Origin: Temnopleurus reevesii
Lineage: Eukaryota; Echinodermata; Echinoidea; Temnopleuroida; Temnopleuridae
Reading direction: 5' to 3'
Assembly: GCA_036244855.1 (NCBI GenBank)
Contig: BQKZ01002866.1
Coordinates: 14,940-78,939 of the forward strand
DNA length: 64,000 bases
The notes under the pieces were generated by a model that saw nothing but the letters and a program-made list of their open reading frames with translations, was not told the DNA's origin and made no database searches. Made by a program: the position numbers and the translations under genes. Below are positions 34,633 through 47,985 of this stretch, one piece after another. Positions within the stretch are counted from its first letter, which is position 1. Each line of letters begins with the position of its first letter.

Positions 34633-35639
34633 TCAGGCTTGTTTTATTTCAAAATTGACAAACAAGTATGTTACTTTGCACCAGCAACTCGTATAGAACC
34701 CCAAATTAATAGTACAATGCCATATGAATATAAAAAAGTTAGAGAGTGCGATTCGACTTTGATGCATACTGCTTGATAACTGCCAAAATGTGATACCGAA
34801 AAATTCTGATTTTGTGGTAAAACTTTTCGATGCATTCTTCTAAAAATGAAAAAAAATATTGTTTCTAATTCTGTGCACCTTATATCAATATAATTATTTT
34901 AGCTACATTTCTGAAAGCTATTAAGGTTTCCACTGTGTTCCAGTAATAATTCTCACGACATTGGTATTAATCAATTCTTTTATTTGTAAATTATTAAATA
35001 AGTATATGAAAATGATTCCAATTTCTTGTTCTTTCGAGATATTGGTATATTTCATAGAAGGGATTAAAATGAAAGTTGAAAGTTGAAGTTGAATTCATCC
35101 TCCAAATTCTAACAGAAGTTGCTCAAAATAAAGATGAGATTAATCCAAGCACTCTAAATACTGCGGACTATTGAACCTAAGTGAAAGCAAGGACTTGTTT
35201 TTATGATTTTCAAAGTTTTATGTTGTTTGCACTCTACATTATTTGACCATCTGTTTGGTTTGAATGAAAGCTAATATGATTGCCACTGGTTTGCCGTGTT
35301 TCATTTTCTCTCTTTCTGCACCATAGACTTTTGATAATATTCATGTGGTGTGTTTCTCACTCACGAATGCGATTATCATTTCACTTTTGAACTGTGTGAG
35401 GTTTTCACAAACACCATTTTCAAAGTGTTTGCTTTATTTTTCATTGTATAATCATTTTGCTTTCAAATTCTCTTTCCACTGTCATATTGTATACTCTGTA
35501 AGGATACACATATCTTTTTTTGTACATGTATCTATGTATACAATATTCTTGTATGTTGTAAAGTAGAATTCTTTACACCTTATCGAAGTCCTTCCATTCG
35601 AATATTATTACATTAATAAATTAACGTATTGGTTTACAT

Positions 35640-35750
35640 TAGAGGGAAATAGATAATGATAAAGCCAGGGTAATAATGCTGAGCGCTTAGGGAATTCTCC
35701 TGAAGAGTTGATAAGCGCTCTATAAAAGTTGTTAATTATTATTATTTCTA
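35640..35750 (+). mobile_element. SINE 3' tail fragment
   Basis: GGTAATAATGCTGAGCGCTT, then GATAAGCGCTCTATAAAAG, then a TTATTATTATT tail. This is the usual tail pattern of the tRNA-headed SINE type also seen at 63722-63950, but the head is missing. Confidence 0.5.
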
Positions 35751-36659
35751 TAACGTTTTATCACATGAAATAGGACATTAAGAAACTGTTTTCATAAAAG
35801 TCGAATTTGGTCTACCAAATTTTAAGAATCAATTCGTCAATATTGGAAAAATGAATTTCCTTGTCTGAAAAATGATGTTGAATTAAGCTGGGATGAAAAA
35901 AATTAGATGCAGAAGTTTTTTGGCAAATTGATCTGGGATATTATTTTATGATATTGGTATTTCCTGAATCCAATTTGTTTAAAATTTAGTAGTAAGTTAT
36001 TAATCATCAGGTCATTTTTCAGTACTGATATAGAACTATATGAAAAGGAAAGGAAATTTCCAACTTCTTTTCATACTACATGTTTTTTTTTCTCACCTAT
36101 GTCACTTTTTACTTGTTCTCTTTCCCATTCTAATTCACCCACCCATAAATAACTTCCCTTTCCCTTGACAAACAAACAAACAAACAAAAACATTCAACAT
36201 TCAACAAAACGCTGCTTCTGCATGCCCCGAATTTGCATCGTCTCATGAATGTTAAAACTTTGAATGAACATGCTGCATCTGATAATAATGTCTTTGATGA
36301 CAACAATTATGGGCATGTCCATACGACGCCCACCAATGCATTAACCAACATTAAAACAATAACCTTTTTCCCCTCTTGCATATATACATAATCCGTTGCA
36401 TGCATGTTACCATTTTGTTCATGTTATTCTTCTTTCTTTGGTTTGATTATCTTATGTTGAAATGATCATTCCATTCTATAATGATTCTTTTGGTTCTTAC
36501 ATGTTTCATCATACCATTTTAACATCAATTCTTCTCTTAATAATTCTGTAATTTTTTATTTTTTTATTTTTATTTTCATTCTCTTTGTCTTTGTCAATCT
36601 GTTCATGACTTTCTCTTCATTTGTTTCATTTCTCATGTCAATATTTCCATTGTTTGCGT

Positions 36660-37310
36660 AATTGCTCAAATTGTATCTATCTGTTCATCCTTTCACATTG
36701 CTTGCTTTTCTGCTATGCTTAACTAAACTTTATGCCTGTTTGCATGACATTGCATTATCAACTTATGACCCCCCCCCCTCTCTCTCAGTTTATTTCTCTC
36801 CCTGTCTCTCCTCTCTGTCTCTCTTAGTCTTGCATTTGCCATCATCTTATACATCATCTCCACCTTCTCTTTTCTTCTTTCTCTTCTTTCCCCAACATTC
36901 TCTCTTTTCTTTACTCTCCCAATCTCTTTTCCCTTCCCACTTTCTCATTGCCAATTTTGTTTCCCCATCATCTTTTTTTGGTGCTTTGTGGAATGCTTAC
37001 ACCAAAACCTGCCTCTCCTTCTCCTACTTCACTGCATGCATTATGAAACACTGCGCTTTTTCACAACCCTCCAATTAATATTTCTTCTTTTCTTCTGTTA
37101 CTTTCCATGATATCACATTAATCTTTTCTGCATGTCTACTCGTATGATATCACTTGGCTAATGCTGCATGCCCCGTTTTCTGAACTGCATGGATTGCATG
37201 CCTGCTGTTAATTCTCTGTCTCTCTCTCTCCCCCTATATATCACTCTTTACCCCCTCTCTCTCTATCTATCTCTATATCTCCATTCACATCCTTCCCTCT
37301 CATCTTAACC
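36660..37310. repeat. C/T-rich low-complexity region
   Basis: Pyrimidine-rich DNA with CTCT runs at 36775-36830 and 37215-37280. The open frame through it is serine/leucine/phenylalanine-rich and is not taken as a gene. Confidence 0.75.
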
Positions 37311-37609
37311 TTTTTCATTAGTGCAACCCATAAATTTCTCACATTTTTAATCTCAAACCTTCTTCCGACCCACAAAACTATCCACTCTAAATTTTACCTC
37401 GGGCTAATTAAAATCCTTTGATTAACACAACTCTAACACACAATTCAACCACTGCCGAATTATTATCTCACTAACTCTTTTCCTCATTGCAACATTCAAC
37501 TTCAACACTCTTGTAATCACATTTGCTCTGTCAACTTCCGGCTGAAACACACATCTCTAACCACCTCTTTTGCCACCACTACCACCCCACCACTGTTTCT
37601 TCAATCACC

Positions 37610-37642
37610 CACTACCACCACCACCACCACCACCACCACCAC
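37610..37642. repeat. (ACC)n microsatellite
   Basis: About eleven ACC triplets lie at 37610-37642. Confidence 0.9.
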
Positions 37643-37685
37643 CCACCACTCTTAACATCTATTACCGTGTGTGTTTCCGGCACAG

Positions 37686-37706
37686 TGCCTCAGCAACTGG
37701 GAGAAG
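37686..37706 (+). other. Candidate 21-base micro-exon (tentative)
   Basis: TGCCTCAGCAACTGGGAGAAG lies between TTTCCGGCACAG and GTAAAT and would read CLSNWEK, phase 0 to phase 0. It could sit between the KKK exon (33136) and the tail exon (41043). The sequence is too short to judge by homology. Confidence 0.15.
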
Positions 37707-39689
37707 GTAAATTCATCTCTTTTAGGAGTCCCCCTTTAACTACTTTCACGAAACAGCCGCTTTTTTTTCTTATTTTCGACAAATCATCTTCATCTTTTCA
37801 CTTAGCTGTTTCACTTTTGTCTTCATTTCATCCGTATTTCACTATTGTTTCTCAAATCTTTCGCACATAGCAGCGTCGTGATTTGTGCTTATCTGTGTTG
37901 TGTATATGCCATACGTCTCTCATTAATACATCCAGAATATTCCATAGCGCAATTATTTGAAGCTCTGTTAAATTCTTTTGGGTCCATCCTATCATATATC
38001 ATGTTCTATTTATTTGCAGGACCTTTTAGAGTCAAATATTTCTTGTTATTATTATAAAATCCCCGAGCTGAGTAATTACCAAATATATATTGCCAATATA
38101 AGGAAGGTTGTAATCTTTGTTGAAATAAAAATTACAATTTTGGTAAAGTAGATTTCACAATAAACAAAAATAATATTACTGCCCTGAAAGGGACAATGAA
38201 ATGAGGGACAATGAAATGAGGGAAATTGTATCATTTGCTTTCCTTATTCATCTTCAAAAACTTATACACTTGATAATTTAACCTCCCCTACCCCCTCCCA
38301 TATATTGATAGTAATGGAAATTTTCACTGTTTCATTTTCAAAAGGCTGTCAGGTTGATCAAACACTTAAAATTGAATTTCCCTTTGCCCTCTTTTGCAAC
38401 ATTAATCATGAAAGTAAGATCAAATTTTAAGTTTATCATCTCCCGGCGAGACTACTTAATACACAGAGACTGCCATTGCAAATCTGACCCCTAAACCAAA
38501 ATCATTCCGTCTGTCTTGGAATAAAGCTACAATTTGACACCTTCTCTGCCATGCTATCCAAAGCGATGGAGGGCTAGAAAAGGATACCCCTGATGTTTTT
38601 AATGAAGAGATGCTTGCCTGTATTATCTTGCACACATCACTGTCCGTAGAGCACACATTCACTTAGCGATGTTGTACCGTTCTAATCGGCTTCTAAAATA
38701 AAGCTCAGTTGTAAAATAATGTCATATAGAATCGATAGAATAACATTCTTGTGTTTACTCGTGTTTCATTTTTAGCTCTCATCTTCATTCAAATCTAGTT
38801 TCTCTAGCTGTACTTCTTCAAGCATGGTAGATCCATCTAGATCTTCATTCATTCTCTATTTCTCACAGGAATAAAGTCAATAGATGTCTCCTTGTGTAGT
38901 ATAGATGAAGGAAAGGAGAAAAAGCTTCAATAATCCTTTATAACAGAGAATCAACTCAGATGTTTTATGTGAAGTTGTTTAACAGACTGCATTGCCATAA
39001 ATACAGAGTTGTAATCATTTTCGCTGTCAAGAAATTCTTGAATTTGAATTAATAATAATAAAAGGAATGTATAAAAAATGTGTATAGAGCATACAAACAG
39101 GATCAACGTGCAAAAATCTTGACAATAATTTGGCAATGTTAATTTCAGTGCATACAAGATTTTAAAAGATTTTGGCAATGTTAAATATAATCCAAAATGT
39201 TAATATTAGTTTCATTTCATTTAGAAGATGTAGGCTACAATGCATTGCTTGTCAGCCTTATGAATTCAAACGATACAAAATAATATCAGCTGTATACCCC
39301 TGAAAATGTCTTCAAAATGATCCCATCCTTTGTTGGCCTTAAAATCAATATTCTATTAATTGCTTCATCATGAAATATGTTAAGCCCAACGCATTCATTA
39401 ATTTCATAGCTTCCTATGTTTGCTGCATTAAAGCAAATACAAAAAAAAAATCCTTGCCATGGCATGTTGTGTCAATCATCATCAATACCTCAGAAATCTC
39501 ATTCTTTTTGTCCTCCTTTTTCATCATCTGTTTCATTTCATCATCTACTAACCACATTCTCATTTAGCTCTAGTATTCTTGTCAATGTGTACTTGTGTCT
39601 TTTGTATCAGAGCAGTCACTTTTGATATGGAGGGTAGAGCGATTTGTTAGTTTGATAGTTTTATAGCAATTCGATAGTAAATTAAGCAT

Positions 39690-39815
39690 CTATAGTGAAA
39701 TAATTATATAATATAATTCATTATAAGGATATAATTATGCATTGTCAATTATGCAGCTACAGTAAAATGATTATATAATATAATTCATTATAAATACATA
39801 ATTATGCATCTACTT
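39690..39815. repeat. Tandem duplication, about 80-bp AT-rich unit
   Basis: ATTATATAATATAATTCATT, then ATAAnnATATAATTATGCAT-like sequence, occurs at about 39700 and 39770. Confidence 0.75.
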
Positions 39816-41042
39816 ATACTAGATTTCACTAGGGTAATTCCCATATATGGGAGGTCTAATAGACTGGTAACCTATGAGACCAGCAACTACTAGATCAGTA
39901 TTGTCTGAGTATATTAGAGAGAATGCCCAAGGGGCCGACAGCCTAGGTGACCGACAATGTGATCGGTTGATGCTTCAAATATCTTGAAAATAAGGCTCAT
40001 GGGATCGACAACTTAATTGATTATCATTTTGTATATTTTACTGCTGTATGAAAATTATAAACAATGTTGGTCTTGACCGATGTCGGTCTTATAGAATATA
40101 GTCATCAAATTGGTTAAACATTTATGTAACAAAGTGTTTTTTATTGATGAAAGTATAATAGTAAATACTTTTTTTTTAAAAGGCATGTAAATTAAGTAAA
40201 GAATATGAAATATGTACCGATTTCTTAAGATATTTTAAAAGTAGCTGAATGAAATGCATTCTTTCATTTAATAGCAATACCCTGTAAATATGTTCCAAAC
40301 TTTTTGCTCTTGTGTTATAGGTGAATGATCAAAATTCTTTTGATTTTATTTGAATAATATCAAAATACAATAACCCAAAATTACTTGAGTATATAAGATT
40401 AATAATATGCCATTATATTTGGATCATACAAAGATAAATATTATTTTAATAAGTGTCATCATGTGTGCCACATAAAGGATAAATATGAATCATTTTTTCT
40501 GCGCTGAATTATTTTTTTACGAAAATCATACTGTATTGCTCCTCCATATTCATTTTCAGAGCCTTTTAGTTTTCATTTATTTAGAAATGAATAGTTGCTT
40601 TATGCTTTCTTCTCGACTAACTTGAAATCAAATAAAATCATTTGTATTTTCATTGTATATTCGAATTTGATTCATACTTTCATATTTCATGTTTTTCAGT
40701 ATCCTTTTCTCATATTTTTATGTTCTGCACTTATCAATATTGTGCTGTAGAGACATAATGATTTCACCTAAAATAACTACCATTTATTGGTCTATTAGAA
40801 AAAAAAACTGTGCACATCAAATCTCAAATAGAATAGACAAGTGTGGCATCATATAAAGGCATATACAATGGGTCATCCAACATCATACGATCCCGCAGAA
40901 TTTCAATTTCCTTTTCGCGCAAACCTTCCATCTATATAATCCATCATGGCAATCAATTCTCATTTTTCATTTATATGTTCTATTTTCCCTCCTTCATTTT
41001 TTTTGTCTGCATTTGTATTTTTATTTTTTTTACTTGCTTCAG

Positions 41043-41105
41043 ACCAAGTCTCTGATCCCTAAATTGCCCAGTCTAGCCGCCAAGGCAGAAGTCTTGGATA
41101 AATGA
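41043..41105 (+). CDS. R7-family RGS protein, C-terminal tail exon with stop
   Basis: After a strong acceptor (ttttttacttgcttcag) the phase-0 frame reads TKSLIPKLPSLAAKAEVLDK and stops at TGA 41103-41105. Joined to ...NPKKK it gives a basic, Leu-spaced tail, KKK-TKSLxxKLxSLA. This resembles the vertebrate RGS6/RGS7 tail type (GKSLxxKRLxxL after KKK). That match in spacing, together with correct phase and a good acceptor, makes it the best candidate for the true last coding exon. Vertebrates carry an extra exon between KKK and this tail, and I found no convincing counterpart here. Confidence 0.75.
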   Translation, partial: TKSLIPKLPSLAAKAEVLDK

Positions 41106-42235
41106 TGTCGCTCCTTACAGACGCAACCACATCAACACTAATCATGGTACTAAAAACTTTCTTTTTTCTAAAAGGAAAATCGAAAGAAACTTCTTCACTT
41201 ATTTTATGTTGATACTAACGAGCAAACATTTAAAATCCAAAAGGCCTTTGCACATGCATTATTTGAAACCTTAGTTGGTCCCTTTTTAATAGTGTTTCTG
41301 CTATGTCAGGCTTATACAATAGATCTTGTAGCATCTTTTGTTCACCACATAATGGATGCCCCAAGTTCTGATATTTACCATTTCAGTCTGATTTATGTTA
41401 CACCACTGCCATGTTGGAGCGAACCAAACCTTTGTGGTTGAATTGGCGCAATGTCAGGCTTGAACAATGGAACCAGGGGAGATCTTTGTCTTGTAATCAA
41501 TAAGGGCTCTTCTATTGCCAATTTTCTTGTATGAGTCTGGCATTGCAACACCAATGCTTTCTGGAGTAAGCATAATATATCTTATTTTAAAATACGGACA
41601 AAAATTTGCACATTTCTATCAAAAATGTAGATAAAAATCTATGTATCAACGATTTGCATGATTGGGTCATTCTCTGTGATTTGTGTGACAAAAATGTTCC
41701 AAGTTACAATTGCAAAATGGAAGGGGTTGTATTTTATTTTGTTTGGGTCTAGTCATAGCAGACAAGCAATTAACTGCTCATTAATGTTAAATAAATTATA
41801 TATAATCCAAGCAAGGTTGTCTGAAAGCTGGCAAATTGTTTATTTCAATTTAAACCAATTTAAAACCCCAAACGAAAACAAAATCCATGCGCAAGGGCCT
41901 GAAAATGCTGCTTTATGTGGATTTAGTTGAAAACAAATGAATCCCATAATAATCTGAATTAATAAATGCATCAAATACCAATATATTCGTCAATGTTACT
42001 GTGCAGATCATTTTCATTATTAAAACAATAAACAATGATTTTGCAGAATAACAATCATACACAAAGGTCTATGTCTGATATGATTAAGTACTTTTTGTTG
42101 CGGAATCGAAACATAAATATTTCCTGCTCTTTGGCTACTTTTATCGACATAACAGTTTCAGGAAATGATCTGCACTCTCTAACCTTGGTCCTTATTTATA
42201 TTTATCGAAGATTATGTGTTGTAAAGTCATGATAT

Positions 42236-42480
42236 GTATGTCTTTGTTTTGTATTATTTTGTAAAGTGTTGTAAAGTAGCCCATGTTGTGTATTGTTTCA
42301 TTCTGTCACCTTCATATCCTAAACCCTAACATGCGTGTGCACTAACATATGTATTATTTTGTTTCGTATTATTTTGTAAAATGTCGTAAAGCCGCCAACA
42401 GTGGTGTAGTACTCCATTTCCATCACACCCTGTAATATCCTATGTTTGTGCACCAACCTATCTATATGAACAGCATGCCA
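42236..42480. repeat. Tandem duplication, about 120-bp unit
   Basis: GTATTATTTTGTAAAGTGTT, then CACCTTCATATCCTAAACCC and TGTGCACTAACATATG, is repeated as GTATTATTTTGTAAAATGTC, then CACCCTGTAATATCCTA and TGTGCACCAACC. Confidence 0.7.
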
Positions 42481-44573
42481 TATATCATGTGTGTATCCCT
42501 ATGTCAGTTTGTGCTGCATAGAACCAGTTTCAACTGGTATAGACTAGTAGCAACCAGTTTGTGTAATGTAATGTGTATAGGATCTGAGAAAGGGAAAGTT
42601 ATAATTCATTTCAAATAAACCCCAGGTATTGGATGAACTTTCCAAAAGTTTGTGAAGTTAGCAACAATAGTTCTGATTATTGTGGCAATTATCATTTGTA
42701 AGATGGATCCAATCATCACTTAATTCCTATTAGGTAACAAACAATTATTACAAGTTGTGAATTTACTGTTTGGTATATTTTTCTCTCTTTTTTGTTTTAT
42801 AAAACAAGAATTTGTTTTAAGATTTATTGGTTTTCATAAAGGCCATATTCAAATGTGACAATACATACAATATCAGAAAAATATAAGAATATAATTTACA
42901 AATTGTGTATTTTTAGTGTACTAAAGGACTTCAATATATATTATAAAAGAGATATTAAAATATTGATAATCCTGCTGGTAACAGCAAGTCTATGAAAATT
43001 TAACTGAATTCGGAAAGTGACTCCGGTGAAATACCTAGCCAAAAGGCCACATGTCTTTGTGGTAATCTATATCGCTCCCCTTGTGATAGAATGTGCTTTA
43101 TAACCTGTCTAAAGAAGTCACCTGTTAACAGTGGGCACTGCTTATGCTTCCCTTGAGAAGACACCATGTCAAGTTCAACTGACGTGTAAATTTTATATTA
43201 ATTACTTATGATTACTTATTAATATGCAGCACCATCCCCTTTAACCACAAATTTGTATTTGTCTTTGTTTATGATTTATCCCAACAGTTATGTTTAGTGT
43301 TTAGTTTCACAATTGTATATTTATGCAATGTCATCCAAGTGAAGTTTTTCCAATGGATAAAATCTAGATAATATTTCTCCCAATTTATTTGCTAAAATCT
43401 AGAAAATAGTAAGATGTAGTGGAAGCTTTTTGTCTGGACTTCCTGTCTTTAAACATGGATTTGTCATTTTGATGCAATATTTCACATTGTATACGGAAAG
43501 GAAATTTGGATCAGTTCAATTTTCATTTCACTTTTGTTATATTCATTGAATGTGTGCTTTAAAAATCCCTCATTTTTATTATCCAGAAAATTTAATGTTT
43601 GTAACATTTGATGTTTTTCTGGATATTTGAAGAAAAACAATCTGGGAGCTTCAAACTAGTGGAAATAAGATCCTTGGATTATATTTATGCAAGAAGAGCT
43701 AAATTTAGAAGCTATGAATAACAGTGAAGTTCACTTGCAGTGAACACCTGTGCTTGTCTATTAATTAATTCCATAATCCAAGGCAAGCCCATAGTCTGCC
43801 CTAATTCATCACATATTGACAGATAGTTGGCACTAATTAGGTTGTATTAAATTATCAAAACCCAATAATACACTTTAAACTAGGTGAGCACTAATCCTGA
43901 GAAAACTCTATTTGAACTGTACAAAATCCTATTGTAAATAAAGAGAACTACTGAAACTGCATATCTGATAATGGAGAGCTGTGGAGTAGAATGAAGAAAA
44001 AAAAAGAGCTTGAGCTTTTGATCTTACCAGAATCCTAATCATGAACAAAATGACAAGGAAGTGAAGTTAACACAAAAGTATATAGAAATGACTAAGACAA
44101 GGAGGTGATATGTTAACCGCCAAAAGTATAATGGATATTATTTTCATACATAGAGGCTCGTCCACTTTTGCTTTATGTTCAAAACAAAACCCCAAAAGTT
44201 AGTGCCGCATTTCATAGGAGCAAAATCATTCTTAGTAGCATAATCATCTATAAATAAACTTTTAGTTAGACATCTGCATTTGTCAATTAGTTATTCTTGT
44301 AGTCCAATTTAAATCTATTGTTGGTCCCAGCTCATCATGTCTCCGAATAGCACATCATTATTAATTTTATTACTGTTTAAGTGCCTTATGACTCTTTCTC
44401 ATAGAGGTAAAAAAAATATTTGGTTGCCCTCCACCCAACAACCCTCTGAAAATGGCCCGACTAAAATTGAAAAAATTACTTTGAAATTTTAGATAAACAT
44501 GTAAAATGACCTCAAGAGTCATTTTAAGATGTTCTTTGGCTTTTTACTCCCTCCTAAGTCTCAGGGGGTGTTG

Positions 44574-44721
44574 TTCAAAATCAACTGCAAATAAACTGCA
44601 ACTTTGCAAATTGTAACGCGCATTTCCATTCGCGCACGGTATGCGCATTTAACAAGACGCGCATGAAACAATGATTTTGATTGGCAAGTTCCGATCAACT
44701 GCAACTTTTGAGCAACACCCC
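44574..44721. mobile_element. Foldback MITE, GGGGTGTTG...GCGCATTT family, copy 2
   Basis: GGGGGTGTTGTTCAAAATCA and the inverse end GAGCAACACCCC bound CGCGCATTTCCATTCGCGC and GCGCATTTAACAAGACGCGC. The arms pair over most of the element. Confidence 0.8.
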
Positions 44722-45509
44722 ATTATTCTCTTCATGAATNCTACAGGCTCATATCCCACTGCTGCCACCATGCTAAATGAGAGGATATATCCGAAGACAA
44801 CCTTGTGCAGAATACTGCCGAATATCCCTAGGTTTCTATAGCCTCATCTTTTTACAAAATAGTTTACTTATGATTTCATTAATTGACGATATAAATTTAA
44901 AACAAATATAGAGATAGAAAAACAAAATCAAAATGGAAAAATATGTGATCAGTTTTGTGCAAACAACCACTAGCAACATTCTATTATACATCTTCTGAAC
45001 ATTTGGCTTACATTTAAACTCACGACCTCCTAATTGCAAGTTAAATACTCACCAAATATAACCTATATTGTCAAATTATAAATGAGGAAGTTGACTTGTA
45101 TAATTCAATAATATCCTGTTATTTTGTTAATTATGAATAACAATTTAGACGTACTGGACCATATCCAAAGTGAAAAGAACATATTTTCATTAGCTGAATG
45201 AGGAGGAAATACACACATAGAAAATAGGTACAATCTGTTACCTTTTCTCTCATATTTAGAATGTTACCTAAATGTTCTTTCCATGTTTAATAAATGGAAA
45301 GAACATTATATAGTTATATGAACAACTCCAAAATGTTGTTGGACACAATTTATACCTTGTTAGAGAACCATTGAAGATTTCAAAGATTAGACAAGTACAA
45401 AACCATTTAAGAATTTCCCTTTTTAAGTATGTACATGTACATACATTTTTAAATGAGTTTAATGCGCCCAATATAAACTTAACTTGTATATTTTTCTATT
45501 TCCAACCAG

Positions 45510-45578
45510 GTTTTGGATCGCATGTCAAGATCTCAAAAAGACGATTTTCAGCCAAGTGCCAGCCTATATAAACAATGA
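45510..45578 (+). other. Candidate alternative terminal exon of the R7 RGS gene
   Basis: The acceptor tttctatttccaaccag is followed in phase 0 by VLDRMSRSQKDDFQPSASLY and KQ, then TGA. It would fit directly after the KKK exon at 33136 as a different C-terminus. The frame is short (22 codons) and has no homologue that I recognise, so chance cannot be excluded. The A-rich start (SRSQKDD) would give a more acidic tail than 41043. Confidence 0.3.
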
Positions 45579-47077
45579 TCAAATTAATCAATATTTTTTT
45601 CTGAAACTTACTAAATTAGGAAAAAATGGTTATCAGTTTAGGGGTTAACAACCCTAAGCATATATATCAATATTTGTCTTGTGTAAATTAATGCTTCNTT
45701 CTTTGGAGAAGTTTTCAGAAGCATAATTTGGTAGAGGCAATCTTCTCTAAATTGGCTAGTGGCTAGAGAAAAAAGGGTCCTCTTTTAAATTTTGTGGGAA
45801 CAAGCATCCATTTAAATGCAAAACTGTTTATTTTTTTTTAAGTCTGAAATTCAGAACAATCAATAAATTGTAAATACGCGCATAAGGGGGTGGGGGCAAT
45901 TGGGGCTCAAGGCCCCCCCCCCCCCTCCCGAGTCAGAGTTAGGGGGTACCAAATTTTAGAGAAAAAAAAGGGTAAAAGGGGGTAAAACTGTTTGGGTGCT
46001 AATTTTTAGCTAATTACTTAGGACCACGACTTCTTTTATTAATGATCACCTCTATTTTACCTCCCTAAATCCCATATAACCTTTGCCATGTTGTATATAC
46101 ATAATGTTGTGCATCAATCAATTTTTTCATTTCGTAAAATCTATGGAATATTTGATATTTTGTACTTGTCTTGTGTCATTGTGACTGGCATGAATATTTC
46201 ATCCCCAAAAGTACAGTTGAATTTTGATGTATTGTTGATATTCCATGTGACGTGACTTTTATGTGATTTATTTCATAATATTCAGGTGAAAAAATTGATA
46301 TCAATAGCCATTTATATTTTAAAATATTCAGTTTTTGAAAGAACATTTGCAGTTGTTAGAAGTAAGATAAAAAAATATAATATTTGGACTTGAAAAGGTT
46401 CATCATAAATATTCATATTCATATTATTATTATTATCACCATTGTAAATAATGATTGAAGAAAGTATTTGAAATGTTCATTATATGGAGAAAACTTTGTT
46501 CATTTAATAGGCACACCTACCCTTGTCTTCTCTTAGTATCCTAACTATATAATACTCATTTTCCTATTTTTTCTTAACTGGAATGTTATTCTCTACTGAA
46601 ACTAATGGATAACTGGAATTTGTAACCAAAATATGTAATGAAAATTACTTAACATACAAACTTGGCAAAAAACGCTCTAAAACCTTACTAATTTGCACAT
46701 CAAATTTGATATGAAAATGAAACCAGCATATATGTGCCACTCAAAGCATCAGCAAAATGATATCTTCTTGAAAATAATGTCCGTTTTAGATTCCCCTCTA
46801 ACATTAATCTTATAAACAAAATGAAAAATAAATGGCTGTTGATAATCTTTAGGGAAATATTTTGGTACCATTAGAGTCTTTGACTTACAGATTTCCTCTT
46901 TCACAATTTGCATCTCAATATGATCATTAGTGCAACAAGCTAGTTGAAACCACCCAATTGATTGCACCTACACTGTACCAACTTTTGAAGAGTTTTATCA
47001 TGCATTAGGTGCCTCGAAATAACACTATTTTGCAGATTCCTACAGGAAATTGTTAGGCTACCACTCATGGTCACCCT

Positions 47078-47408
47078 GGGTGTGATTTCACCAAGATATG
47101 AAAGACTTTACAACAGAATTTAAGAATGACTGGTTATCAGTTCTTGTGCTCGTGGATCAACAATATTACACATATTCAGTGCAAGAACTGCTACTAGGGG
47201 CGGTGTTTCACCAAGATACTAAAGAATTTCAGAACGACTGTAATAATGACTTGTATCAGTTCTTGTGGTGAGTACTCATAACATTATCAATCATTAAGCT
47301 CAAGAACTAATACCAATTATTCTTAAAGTCATTCTTAAAGCTTTTTTTATCTTGATGAAACACCGCCCAGTTATTATTAGTCTTTTGTATCGTAGTGAAA
47401 CATTGCCC
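47078..47408. mobile_element. Foldback element interrupted by a second copy of its own family
   Basis: The outer ends GGGTGTGATTTCACCAAGAT and GTAGTGAAACATTGCCC are inverted. The left arm includes GTATCAGTTCTTGTGCT-like sequence and the start of its inverse (GTGCAAGAACTGCTACTAG) before the inner element breaks in. The right arm resumes at AGTTATTATTAGTC. Confidence 0.75.
47198..47368. mobile_element. Inner foldback MITE, GGGCGGTGTTTCA family
   Basis: GGGCGGTGTTTCACCAAGAT and ATCTTGATGAAACACCGCCC are exact inverted ends. TATCAGTTCTTGTGGTGAG and CTCAAGAACTAATACC pair inside. A relative without clear ends lies at about 53530-53634. Confidence 0.85.
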
Positions 47409-47711
47409 TTCTCTTCTCTTCCATTTAAATGATTTAAAGAAACCCAGTGATGAATTAGATTGATTGTATTGTAAAGTGGAAACTCAGTATAAAGATATCG
47501 AGTTTAACAAAGTTCCTAAAAATCTGGTTCCAGCCCTTTATAACTTGCTTTATAACCCTGCTACAAAAACAAGATTATCGCTACAACAGGCAATTTTTTA
47601 GTCCTCAGCTGTTAGTTTCCAGCTACACCAAAACTGAATATGGAAGAATGTATTGTTTTAAACACCAAAATATATAACACAATTGGAATCAGATCAGCAC
47701 CGATGTTGTTT

Positions 47712-47985
47712 TAACACTTTCCTAAACACAGAGTTGGTGTTAACACTTTCCTAAACACAGAGTTGGTGTTAACACTTTCCTAAACACAAAGTTGGTGTTA
47801 ACACTTTTTAAACACAGAGTAGGTGTTAACACTTTCCTAAACACAGAGTTGGTGTTAACACTTTCCTAAACACAGAGTTGGTGTTAACACTTTTTAAACA
47901 CAGAGTAGGTGTTAACACTTTCCTAAACACAGAGTTGGTGTTAACACTTTTCTAAACACAGTGTTGGTGTTAGATTTAACACCTT
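47712..47985. repeat. Minisatellite, 29-bp unit, about nine copies
   Basis: The unit GTTGGTGTTAACACTTTCCT + AAACACAGA repeats head to tail. Some units have lost two or three bases (CTTTTTAAACAC) or carry GTAGGTG, and these variants recur in a two-or-three-unit higher-order pattern. Confidence 0.9.

Larger units (their letters stand above)
33137..41042 (+). other. Intron before the C-terminal exon
   Basis: A 7.9 kb phase-0 interval. It contains a dispersed repeat (33281-33440), a foldback (34504-34632), a SINE tail (35640-35750), CT-rich DNA (36660-37310), an (ACC)n run (37610-37642) and small tandem repeats (39690-39815). If the intron after AAG at 33136 were retained, the protein would end 12 residues later (VGSHGNRNSHGR, stop at 33173-33175). 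Apart from the candidate micro-exon at 37686, I see no convincing exon. Confidence 0.65.
41106..45509 (+). other. 3' UTR and/or downstream sequence of the R7 RGS gene
   Basis: AT-rich sequence with many possible AATAAA signals (for example in 42610-42620), none of which can be singled out. It contains a tandem duplication at 42236-42480, the dispersed repeat at 44390-44520 and a foldback at 44574-44721, and an N at 44740. No other gene is recognised. Confidence 0.55.

Noticed and set aside
38776..38826. Possible 51-base phase-0 exon (serine-rich) between KKK and the tail exon
   Set aside because: It has usable splice sites, but no resemblance to the RRTSxEKF-type segment that vertebrate RGS6/7 carry there. 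AT-rich introns give such pairs by chance.
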